NCBI GenBank assembly: GCA_964632205.1
Contig: CAZWBE010000024.1
Location: 1 to 5,391, forward strand
Reading direction: 5' to 3'
Origin: CALLVF01 sp964632205
Lineage (GTDB): Bacteria > Patescibacteriota > Microgenomatia > UBA1406 > GWC2-37-13
DNA length: 5,391 nt
The position numbers were made by a program, and so were the translations under genes. Shown here piece by piece: positions 1 to 4,379 of this stretch. Under the pieces are notes generated by a model. That model did not search any database. It was not told the origin of the DNA and saw only the letters and a program-made list of their open reading frames with translations. Position 1 is the stretch's first letter, and each line of letters opens with the position of its first letter.

Positions 1-44
1 TCCCTCCCGCCCATACGCGGGCAACGATAAGGAACTTCCTAAAA
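1..44 (+). repeat. Left cassette repeat, copy L1
   Basis: These 44 bases are identical to 2401-2444. The element contains a short inverted repeat, CCCGC (6-10) with GCGGG (17-21), and an 11-bp palindrome AGGAACTTCCT (30-40) ending 9 bp before the -35 hexamer. Similarity to the second copy continues with no indel to position 93. The window begins inside this repeat, so its true left edge is not visible. It sits directly upstream of a promoter and an XRE gene in both places, so it reads as a conserved upstream control region or cassette boundary. Confidence 0.9.
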
Positions 45-49
45 TTTGC

Positions 50-78
50 TTGCTAAACACCATTTTATTTGGTAGTAT
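50..78 (+). promoter_or_regulatory. Promoter of cassette 1 (sigma70-type)
   Basis: TTGCTA (50-55) and TAGTAT (73-78) are separated by 17 bp and match the -35 and -10 consensus at 4 of 6 positions each. Support comes from comparison with 2450-2478. After the 44-bp identity ends, the conserved blocks are the -35 hexamer, the bases around the -10 (TATTTGGTA, 66-74) and the start region (GATAAT, 88-93), while 56-65 of the spacer has diverged. Transcription would start near 85, giving a leader of roughly 47 nt before the XRE start codon. Confidence 0.65.
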
Positions 79-117
79 AAAAATACAGATAATAACATTA
101 TATACTACAATACTACC
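71..117. promoter_or_regulatory. Candidate operator: three GTAGTAT half-sites
   Basis: GGTAGTATA (71-79) overlaps the -10 element. Its reverse complement appears twice downstream, as TATACTAC (101-108) and ATACTACC (110-117). The 71-78/110-117 pair is a perfect 8-bp inverted repeat. Half-sites over the -10 and just after the start site are where an autorepressor would bind, and the next gene encodes an XRE protein. The link to that protein is inference. The repeat could instead act as an RNA hairpin in the leader. Confidence 0.5.
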
Positions 118-131
118 AAAACTTTATTTAT

Positions 132-338
132 ATGACAAGTGGAAAAATAATCAGTGAAAATATAAAGAGATTGAGAGCTAAACTTGGAATGACCCAAGAC
201 GATTTAGCCAAGAAAGCGGATATTAAATATACAACGCTTATGAAAGTCGAGAGCGGAACAGTTAATAAGCCAAGCGTTCAAACTATGGCGAAAATCGCCA
301 AAGCGTTGGGCGTTTCGATTGAGGAGTTAATAAAATAA
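132..338 (+). CDS. XRE-family helix-turn-helix repressor, cassette 1
   Basis: The 68-residue protein is a single Cro/C1-type (XRE) DNA-binding domain with no extra domain. The hallmarks are GMTQDDLAKKAD (19-30, helix 2), KYTTLMKVESG (32-42, recognition helix and its cap), a conserved Pro at 47 and KIAKALGV (54-61). Proteins of this size normally bind as dimers to inverted repeats and often repress their own promoter. It is first in the operon, directly behind the promoter and the half-sites at 71-117. It aligns without gaps to the XRE protein at 2547-2753 (32 of 68 residues identical), but the exposed part of the recognition helix differs (KYT versus AHA at 32-34). No Shine-Dalgarno sequence precedes the ATG. 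The family call is secure; the target is inferred. Confidence 0.93.
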   Translation: MTSGKIISENIKRLRAKLGMTQDDLAKKADIKYTTLMKVESGTVNKPSVQTMAKIAKALGVSIEELIK

Positions 339-342
339 TTCT

Positions 343-367
343 ATGAAAAAAAGTTTTACCTATCATA
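343..367 (+). other. Out-of-frame ATG with A7 run (apparent frameshift)
   Basis: An ATG at 343, 4 nt after the XRE stop, is followed by seven A residues (346-352). In that frame translation ends after 24 codons. Dropping one A would give MKKVLPIILIIGAVIIGSRF, a normal basic-plus-hydrophobic signal anchor that runs straight into the next gene. The frame change needed is +1 (or -2). It could be a homopolymer sequencing error, a real mutation, or a site of slippage. The ATG sits in the same context (TTCTATG) as the one at 3763. Confidence 0.6.
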
Positions 368-835
368 TTGATTATTGGTGCAGTCATAATCGGCTCCCGA
401 TTTTTTGGCGGTTCAAATGAAGCGCCATTGCCGGAGCAATTTGTAGACGATAGAACTGCATTCGCTCAAGTAAAACAACTTTTTAACGATGCGATGGATT
501 TAACTATGCCGCCCGATAATTCAGGCAAGCCATTTGATATGCCTAAAGAACAAGAAGATCAAATACGCTCTAAACTTGCCGAAGGCATAAGTTTAAGCCA
601 AAAAATTGATGATACTTTTCTTGATTATTTACATCCTGACTTAAAAAATAATTTCCGCGATAGGTATGTAAGAGGTTATAAATTGATTTTAGAGGGCCTA
701 AATAGCGACACGTCAGATGTAAATTCAATAGGTGTGAGGAAGCAACTAGAAGGTATCAATCTTATAGGCGAGTTTAATACTTGGTGGGATTCAAATAGAG
801 ATATAATTACAAATAAGGCTTATCCCGAGGATTAA
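368..835 (+). CDS. Signal-anchored helical protein of unknown function
   Basis: This protein belongs to no family I recognise. As read, it begins at TTG 368 (155 aa). The frame is open upstream to a TGA at 344, and the sense of the upstream codons (KKVLPIIL) suggests that the true start is ATG 343, displaced by one extra A in the A7 run. With that correction the N-terminus is two lysines followed by about 16 hydrophobic residues, typical of a signal anchor. The remainder is hydrophilic and probably helical, with acidic stretches and a WWDSNRD segment near the C-terminus. It has no cysteine, so it is not a lipoprotein. The likely position is an N-terminal membrane anchor with the body outside the membrane. 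The stop lies 4 nt before the next start, which indicates co-transcription. Confidence 0.72.
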   Translation: MIIGAVIIGSRFFGGSNEAPLPEQFVDDRTAFAQVKQLFNDAMDLTMPPDNSGKPFDMPKEQEDQIRSKLAEGISLSQKIDDTFLDYLHPDLKNNFRDRYVRGYKLILEGLNSDTSDVNSIGVRKQLEGINLIGEFNTWWDSNRDIITNKAYPED

Positions 836-839
836 AACT

Positions 840-1493
840 ATGGTAGAAACCATAACGCCAATTTCGCCAATAATAAAGAAAGATAATTTCTTTATCGCTC
901 GGATAAAAAAATATCAAGTCATTACTTTTACATTGGGATTTTTGCTTCTAAATCAGGAGGTTGTCTTTTGGGTAAACTATTCAACTGGTAAAGATGTATT
1001 TTTTGGAAAATCAAGTTTGAATATCCTATTTGCAGTCATAGGCATTCCTCTTATTTATTTTCTTCAATGGTTAATAGTGGTTTGGGTTGCCTCAAAATTT
1101 ACAAGAGAAAGATTGAAAGAAAAGTTTTTGAGACATCCAATAGCAACAATTATTTTGTTAATTTTATTTATTACTGATTTGCCTTATAGATTGTCAGGAT
1201 ATTGGGGCGGCAACCTTGCTAGTATATTTGAAATTATTGTTTATTACGCTTTTATTTCTTTTTTATGGTGGTTGCTAGTTTGTTGGATAAGCGAGAAAAT
1301 CTGGAAGAAACAACGATTTCAGTGGAATTGGTATAAAAAAATTATAGATAAAATATTCATCATACTCCCGCCGTTGTATAAATTCGTTCTTGGTTTAATT
1401 GTAGCGTTATTTTTATTTCTATTTCTATTTCTGTTAATAACAAAAGTGTTTCATTATACTGGGTCGGATATAATGAAATTATTTAATTATTAA
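840..1493 (+). CDS. Five-helix membrane protein of unknown function
   Basis: The 217-residue protein has hydrophobic segments at about 27-46, 60-84, 101-115, 128-150 and 172-200. The last is a nearly pure Phe/Leu stretch. A basic loop (KFTRERLKEK, 86-95) after the second segment and another (KIWKKQRFQW, 153-162) after the fourth are probably cytosolic by the positive-inside rule. The odd number of segments would then place the N-terminal tail on the other side or make one segment re-entrant. No catalytic motif is visible. GAGG at 827-830, 9 nt ahead of the ATG, may act as a ribosome binding site. It follows the previous gene by 4 nt and so belongs to the same operon. I do not recognise a family. 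Confidence 0.85.
   Translation: MVETITPISPIIKKDNFFIARIKKYQVITFTLGFLLLNQEVVFWVNYSTGKDVFFGKSSLNILFAVIGIPLIYFLQWLIVVWVASKFTRERLKEKFLRHPIATIILLILFITDLPYRLSGYWGGNLASIFEIIVYYAFISFLWWLLVCWISEKIWKKQRFQWNWYKKIIDKIFIILPPLYKFVLGLIVALFLFLFLFLLITKVFHYTGSDIMKLFNY
1415..1432 (+). repeat. Three in-frame copies of ATTTCT
   Basis: The hexamer ATTTCT occurs three times head to tail inside the last membrane segment of the 840-1493 gene, where it encodes alternating Phe and Leu. Gain or loss of one unit would keep the frame and change the helix by two residues. With only three copies it may be no more than a compositional accident. Confidence 0.5.
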
Positions 1494-1496
1494 GGA

Positions 1497-1501
1497 AGGA
1501 G
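1497..1501 (+). promoter_or_regulatory. Strong Shine-Dalgarno site AGGAG
   Basis: AGGAG (within GGAAGGAG, 1494-1501) lies 5 nt before the ATG at 1507. It is the only clear full-strength Shine-Dalgarno site in the window, and it fixes the start of the 86-residue membrane protein, suggesting that this gene is translated independently of the one upstream. Confidence 0.8.
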
Positions 1502-1506
1502 AAAAT

Positions 1507-1767
1507 ATGAGAACAATCGGCATAATTATCGGATATATACTTTGGATTGGTGCCGGTATCTTAATGTTCATTTTTTGGCTAATGGCTATGAGCAAGTGGT
1601 TAGGATTTCTCGGGACTATACTTGCTTTTATTCTTACGCCAAGTCTCGTTATCTTCCCAATCGTCTTTTGGATTGTGGAAGGCGCATTCCCAGCTTTCTA
1701 TTTCATAGTTTGGGGAATAGGGATAGTGGGTTTAATTATTGCTGGCGCTTCCTTAAAAGATGAATAA
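1507..1767 (+). CDS. Small three-helix membrane protein
   Basis: The 86-residue protein is almost wholly hydrophobic, with segments at about 3-25, 31-56 and 63-80 and a short charged tail ending KDE. Pro and Gly residues (TP at 44-45, P51, P62) break the middle helix. The start is supported by an AGGAG site 5 nt upstream. It lies 13 nt after the previous stop. The next gene's ATG follows its stop codon directly, so translation could be coupled. No named family is recognised. A second open frame across this region (1542-1763) is a shadow, because this frame has membrane-protein composition and a ribosome binding site. Confidence 0.85.
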   Translation: MRTIGIIIGYILWIGAGILMFIFWLMAMSKWLGFLGTILAFILTPSLVIFPIVFWIVEGAFPAFYFIVWGIGIVGLIIAGASLKDE

Positions 1768-2094
1768 ATGGAATTGAATAAAAAGAAAAACATTAATTTG
1801 TTAATTGCCGCCGCTTTTCTGTTTCTGGCTTTGATTGACGGCTGGCCTTAGGGATTTTTTACGCTTTTGTGATTTGTTGTCTTTGCAGTCTCCACGTATG
1901 TCGCATGGATGTCGTATGAAGCGAAAAAAGAGAAATGGGTTTGGATTTTTGGATTTCTCGCCGTGCTTTTTAATCCGTTTATCGTTATTCACCTCAACCG
2001 CGAAATTTGGAGTATTATTAATTTGATTGTGGGTTTGTTTATGACTGTTTCTGTGTTTGTGCTAAAGTTAGAAAGCAAGCCGAACACGAATTGA
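1768..2094 (+). pseudogene. DUF6804-like small membrane protein gene with two in-frame stops
   Basis: From ATG 1768, directly after the preceding stop, the frame reads MELNKKKNINLLIA and a first membrane segment, then meets TAG at 1849-1851 (codon 28) and TGA at 1870-1872 (codon 35). It continues in the same frame through ATG 1909 to TGA 2092-2094. Ignoring both stops gives about 108 residues with LFLALIDGWP, then GFF, then STYVAWMSYEAKKEKWVWIF and LFNPFIVIHLNREIW. This is the pattern I associate with DUF6804 proteins. In that family the first stop falls where a Tyr is expected and the second where an Arg is usual (CGA to TGA would be one transition). No indel is needed, so decay is recent or the stops are sequencing errors. 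A 61-codon fragment from ATG 1909 could still be made. The family name is from memory and was not searched. Confidence 0.78.
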
Positions 2095-2103
2095 AATTTT
2101 GAG

Positions 2104-2140
2104 CGGCGCGCCAACTTCGTTGGCACGAAATTCAGCGCCG
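2104..2140 (+). other. Stacked hairpin at the head of R1
   Basis: An outer stem CGGCGC (2104-2109) with GCGCCG (2135-2140) encloses a perfect inner hairpin GCCAAC-TTC-GTTGGC (2110-2124). The same bases recur identically in copy R2 (outer stem starting at 4913, inner hairpin 4919-4933). No U-run follows, so it is not a standard Rho-independent terminator. It may protect the 3' end of the cassette transcript. Confidence 0.6.
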
Positions 2141-2150
2141 GCGGAAACGA

Positions 2151-2203
2151 GGGCGGGGCGGGAATTCCTTTCCCCCCAACCCTCTTTTCTTCCCACCCCG
2201 CCC
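2151..2203. other. Long hairpin with pyrimidine loop; G-rich minus strand
   Basis: GGGCGGGGCGGGAA (2151-2164) pairs with TTCCCACCCCGCCC (2190-2203) over 14 positions with one mismatch, around a 25-nt pyrimidine-rich loop. Read on the minus strand, 2172-2203 shows five G-tracts (GGG, GGGG, GGG, GGG, GGGGGG), which could support a G-quadruplex if one loop of about nine bases is tolerated. In copy R2 the assembly gap falls on the left arm of this hairpin. Confidence 0.5.
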
Positions 2204-2218
2204 GAGCGGTTTGGTCTC

Positions 2219-2239
2219 TGCCGCGCCGCAGGCGCGGCA
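2219..2239 (+). other. Terminal hairpin of R1
   Basis: TGCCGCGCC (2219-2227), loop GCA, then GGCGCGGCA (2231-2239) form a perfect 9-bp stem. The matching place in R2 (5021-5039) has TGCCGCGC, loop GAA, GCGCGGCA. Both arms lost the innermost pair and the loop changed, yet pairing stayed perfect. This is what one expects if the fold, not just the sequence, is kept. Confidence 0.6.
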
Positions 2240-2291
2240 TCAGTCGGGATTTCGTTCAAAAAAGGTTCGCGCTTCGTTCAGTAATTGCGAC

Positions 2292-2400
2292 CAATCTAAA
2301 CATTGCGAATTTTGCGGGCAGTTTGTTGGTTCGCTCGCCCCGCCGAATTTCGTATTTCGCTTTGCGAAATGCGCAGCCAATTAAAAAGGTGTTGCCCTTG
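2292..2400. other. Non-coding spacer between cassettes
   Basis: This 109-bp stretch lies between R1 and L2. It has no credible reading frame. It holds a perfect 7-bp hairpin ATTTCGC-TTT-GCGAAAT (2354-2370), a possible weaker stem GCGGG (2314-2318) with CCCGC (2339-2343), and two ATTGCGA copies (2284-2290, partly in R1, and 2303-2309). Its final bases pair with the L2 repeat. The corresponding DNA for cassette 1 would lie before the window. With R1 (2103-2291) and the L2/promoter leader, it makes up the roughly 450-bp gene-free stretch from 2095 to 2546. Confidence 0.6.
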
Positions 2401-2425
2401 TCCCTCCCGCCCATACGCGGGCAAC
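2391..2425 (+). other. Inverted repeat spanning the spacer/L2 junction
   Basis: GTTGCCC (2391-2397) is the exact reverse complement of GGGCAAC (2419-2425) inside L2. A shorter alternative, CCCGC (2406-2410) with GCGGG (2417-2421), competes for the same G residues. The left arm is outside the identical 44 bases visible in copy 1 only because the window starts there, so the real left repeat may be longer. Confidence 0.45.
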
Positions 2426-2444
2426 GATAAGGAACTTCCTAAAA
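2401..2444 (+). repeat. Left cassette repeat, copy L2
   Basis: This is identical to 1-44, including the AGGAACTTCCT palindrome (2430-2440). Similarity continues with no indel to 2493 (32 of 49 bases in 2445-2493 match 45-93), covering the promoter. It separates the inter-cassette spacer from the second XRE operon and shows that the two operons share one upstream design. Confidence 0.92.
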
Positions 2445-2449
2445 CTTTA

Positions 2450-2478
2450 TTGCTAGAATTTTGAATATTTGGTATCAT
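2450..2478 (+). promoter_or_regulatory. Promoter of cassette 2 (sigma70-type)
   Basis: TTGCTA (2450-2455) and TATCAT (2473-2478, 5 of 6 matches to TATAAT) are 17 bp apart, at exactly the same offsets from the left repeat as in cassette 1. The conserved blocks around -35, -10 and the start region, with a diverged spacer between, look like a promoter kept by selection. The expected start is near 2485, about 62 nt before the XRE start codon. Confidence 0.7.
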
Positions 2479-2483
2479 AAGAG

Positions 2484-2530
2484 TATAGATAATCGCTGAA
2501 AGATAATTTTTTATCTATATTCTAATATAG
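2484..2530. promoter_or_regulatory. Candidate operator: overlapping inverted repeats in the leader
   Basis: TATAGATAA (2484-2492) and TTATCTATA (2511-2519) form a perfect 9-bp inverted repeat beginning at the predicted start site. Overlapping it are AGATAA-TTTT-TTATCT (2501-2516) and CTATATT-CT-AATATAG (2515-2530, 7-bp arms). TATCATA also occurs twice (2473-2479 and 2535-2541). None of these matches the GTAGTAT half-sites of cassette 1. Binding by the downstream XRE protein is inferred, and AT-rich DNA yields such repeats by chance more easily than GC-rich DNA. Confidence 0.42.
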
Positions 2531-2546
2531 CTATTATCATATTACA

Positions 2547-2753
2547 ATGTCAAAGACAACAACAATCGCCAAAAACATAAAGAAATACAGGAAAGAAAAG
2601 GGTTTGTCGCAGGACAAACTCGCCAGATTGGCTGATATTGCTCACGCCACCATTATTAAGATTGAATCGGGCGGAATACAAAGCCCGACCATTGATACTG
2701 TCCAAAAAATCGCCAAGGCGTTAGGCGTTGGCTTGGAAGATTTAACGAAATAA
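2547..2753 (+). CDS. XRE-family helix-turn-helix repressor, cassette 2
   Basis: This 68-residue protein is a lone XRE/Cro-C1 domain with the same architecture and length as that at 132-338. Key parts are GLSQDKLARLAD (19-30, helix 2), AHATIIKIESG (32-42, recognition helix), Pro 47 and KIAKALGV (54-61), the last identical between the two. Positions 32-34 and 36-37 of the recognition helix differ from the cassette 1 protein, so a different operator is expected. There is no Shine-Dalgarno site ahead of the ATG. The next gene starts 1 nt after its stop, so regulator and first membrane protein are tightly co-expressed. Autorepression is inferred from position and family. Confidence 0.94.
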   Translation: MSKTTTIAKNIKKYRKEKGLSQDKLARLADIAHATIIKIESGGIQSPTIDTVQKIAKALGVGLEDLTK

Positions 2754-2754
2754 T

Positions 2755-3126
2755 ATGAAAAATAAAGCACTAGCAATTTTTGGTATAGGAACATATATTT
2801 TATCCGTTCTATCGTCTGCTGAAAATCTAGAAGGTGTGTCTATTGTGCCAACTTCGTTAATTGCGATATCTGGAATTGCGACATTAACTTTTATTATTTT
2901 GGCGACGATTCGATTATGGAAGGAAGCCAAAGGTTTGGCGATAACCTATATTGTTTCGGTATTTATTCTTTTTGGATTTACCGCAATTCAAGTATTAACT
3001 TCAGCGCCGAATGGAAGCCCGATTATTATTTTGATGAATTTAGCCAAGGTAGTTAACTTTATCGCATTTATAGTAGTGATAATAAAACTTTTTAGAATAG
3101 GAAAAACAACTAACGAGATGAAATAA
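2755..3126 (+). CDS. Four-helix membrane protein of unknown function
   Basis: The 123-residue protein has membrane segments at about 4-21, 31-52, 61-82 and 99-113 (perhaps from 90), with an RLWKEAKG loop (53-60) between the second and third and a basic tail after the fourth. Both are likely cytosolic, giving N-in and C-in topology. There is no enzyme motif. It begins 1 nt after the XRE stop and ends 2 nt before the next start, so it is an integral member of the operon. I do not recognise a named family. Being the first gene behind the regulator, it is the best candidate for a dedicated partner or target of that regulator. Confidence 0.88.
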   Translation: MKNKALAIFGIGTYILSVLSSAENLEGVSIVPTSLIAISGIATLTFIILATIRLWKEAKGLAITYIVSVFILFGFTAIQVLTSAPNGSPIIILMNLAKVVNFIAFIVVIIKLFRIGKTTNEMK

Positions 3127-3128
3127 CT

Positions 3129-3755
3129 ATGGAAAAACAACAAGAGCAAAAACCAAAGCGCGTTGAAGAATTATCTAATTTTCCATTTAAAAGTTTCCAA
3201 GAGTTTAGAAAGGCATATATGGAAGGGGTTGCTGAGCCCGGGGTTGATCGGGGTGTTGCTTTACAATGGGCCCTAAATGGAATTTATGCTCCTGGAATTT
3301 TGCGTGCTCAAACAGTTTTTTTGATGTATCTTCCTTATATTGCCGTACTCGGTTTTATTATCTGGGCAATTGTTTCTAAAAGTTGGCTTATGCTTCTCGC
3401 TCTACCAGTTTTTTTGATTGCCTTTTTCATTTTTCATCCGAGTGCGGCAATGGTTTTTGGTATTATCCGTTCTGGATTTATTGGATTGTCCTTTGTTGGA
3501 TTAGTATATGCTTTTATGACAAGTAAGCCGGGATTGTTAGCTCTCTGCTTAACACTTGTCATTATTTGGTATGCTCTAAATACAATTTATAGAAAAGCTG
3601 TAAATTATTTAACAGAAGCGGTCTCTGAACATGAGGACTTGTTATGTACTTTATGGCAAGGTAAGGCCTTGACTATTATGTTTTTTAATGGCAATAGCTA
3701 TTGGGTTGATTGGAAAAAAGAGAATGGACAAATTATTCGTTATGCCGATAAATAA
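3129..3755 (+). CDS. Membrane protein with soluble N- and C-terminal regions
   Basis: This 208-residue protein has a hydrophilic N-terminal region of about 60 residues (rich in Gln, Glu and Lys at first, then FKSFQEFRKAYMEG), four hydrophobic segments at about 64-82, 86-103, 110-130 and 134-154, and a C-terminal soluble part of about 50 residues. The latter contains SEHEDLLCTLWQGKALTIMF and an aromatic NSYWVDW segment that looks like a small beta-rich fold. Even segment number and basic residues (RKAV, 155-158) put both ends in the cytosol. The start follows the previous stop by 2 nt. The sequence looks well constrained (many W, G, P and H residues), so it is probably a real conserved family, but I cannot name it. 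Confidence 0.88.
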   Translation: MEKQQEQKPKRVEELSNFPFKSFQEFRKAYMEGVAEPGVDRGVALQWALNGIYAPGILRAQTVFLMYLPYIAVLGFIIWAIVSKSWLMLLALPVFLIAFFIFHPSAAMVFGIIRSGFIGLSFVGLVYAFMTSKPGLLALCLTLVIIWYALNTIYRKAVNYLTEAVSEHEDLLCTLWQGKALTIMFFNGNSYWVDWKKENGQIIRYADK

Positions 3756-3764
3756 TTTTTCTAT

Positions 3765-4355
3765 GTGTTAATTTTAGGAGTAATTCTTACAATTTTTGGA
3801 GTTATTATTTTACAGTGGTCTGCAAAAGCAATGAGCATGCCATTTTATATTCGGCCGCTGATTTTCTGCAAAACAATTCCGGTTTTAATAATCAATTTAC
3901 TATGGATAAGTTTATTGGTCGGTGGGCTTTATAGTTTTTGGCAAGTCAGCTATAAAATTGTTCTTTTTCTCGTTGGCAGTTATGCAGCTCTTTCGATTGT
4001 TGGTTATCTCTTGGGTAGCTATAAAAATAAAGCAAAGAAGTTTTTCCAAATTTATAAGCAGTTTAAAATATACCGCCCACAAACAAAAGAAGAAGATATT
4101 TTACGGGAAACTGCAAAGTTATATTTTCAAAATCTCCGATGGGATACAGAAAAAATCAATTACACTCTAAATTTTATCTTTGAGGAAAAAGGCTGCAAAG
4201 TGAAAGACGTAAAAGATTTATTCCGTTTGGTTCTTATTTTTGAAGAGCCGCGCGATTATTTTGTGACTGGCTTCAATTTTGAAAAATACATGAAAGAATC
4301 GAACAAAAAAAACGCGGCTATTGAATGGGCTTACAAAAAAGTTTTTGGCGAGTAA
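3765..4355 (+). CDS. Membrane protein with cytosolic helical tail
   Basis: The 196-residue protein has three hydrophobic segments (about 1-17, 38-58 and 63-84) and a long charged, helical C-terminal half (86-196) containing YRPQTKEEDILRETAK and an acidic FEEPRDYF stretch. The start is GTG 3765. The ATG at 3763 overlaps it but runs into TAA after one codon, and the frame is closed by a TAA at 3753. So GTG is the only reasonable start unless a base is missing here. No ribosome binding site is visible. The gap to the preceding gene is 9 nt. It shares its frame with the following gene, separated only by TAA 4353-4355. The function is unknown. Confidence 0.82.
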   Translation: MLILGVILTIFGVIILQWSAKAMSMPFYIRPLIFCKTIPVLIINLLWISLLVGGLYSFWQVSYKIVLFLVGSYAALSIVGYLLGSYKNKAKKFFQIYKQFKIYRPQTKEEDILRETAKLYFQNLRWDTEKINYTLNFIFEEKGCKVKDVKDLFRLVLIFEEPRDYFVTGFNFEKYMKESNKKNAAIEWAYKKVFGE

Positions 4356-4379
4356 GCCAAAGTAGCAGAAAGACCCGTT

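Larger units (their letters stand above)
2103..2291. repeat. Right cassette repeat, copy R1 (GC-rich, structured)
   Basis: The element begins 8 nt after the last stop of cassette 1 and matches 4912-5092. The first 50 bases (2103-2152) are identical to 4912-4961 and 2175-2208 are identical to 4972-5005. The remainder is similar up to the shared end TTCGTTCAGTAATTGCGAC. It is far richer in GC than the genes and carries several hairpins (listed separately). It has no transposase, no obvious terminal inverted repeats and no plausible reading frame. Its place right after the final stop in both cassettes suggests a 3' untranslated or transcript-end element, or the boundary at which cassettes recombine. 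Confidence 0.9.

Noticed and set aside
1542..1763. Overlapping 73-codon + frame inside the 86-residue membrane protein, and the 82-codon frame at 3922-4170.
   Set aside because: They are shadows of well-supported membrane-protein frames and lack start signals of their own.
1849..1872. Alternative genetic code (UGA = Gly, as in Gracilibacteria/Absconditabacteria) explaining the internal TGA.
   Set aside because: A TAG interrupts the same gene, the family has Arg and not Gly at the TGA position, and the gene also ends at a TGA. No other gene in the window contains an in-frame TGA.
2104..2239. Intrinsic (Rho-independent) terminators in the R element.
   Set aside because: The hairpins are strong but none is followed by a T-run, so I list them as structures only.
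1989..2284. Open frames on both strands through R1 (1989-2240 and 2068-2259 minus, 2099-2284 plus) and similarly in R2 (4682-5044 minus, 4886-5119 plus).
   Set aside because: They lie across hairpin-rich repeat DNA, have biased low-complexity composition, and overlap real gene ends. GC-rich DNA lacks stops by chance.
3763..3771. ATG 3763 as start of the 196-residue protein.
   Set aside because: It reads ATG TGT TAA. The GTG at 3765 is in the correct frame and is used instead.
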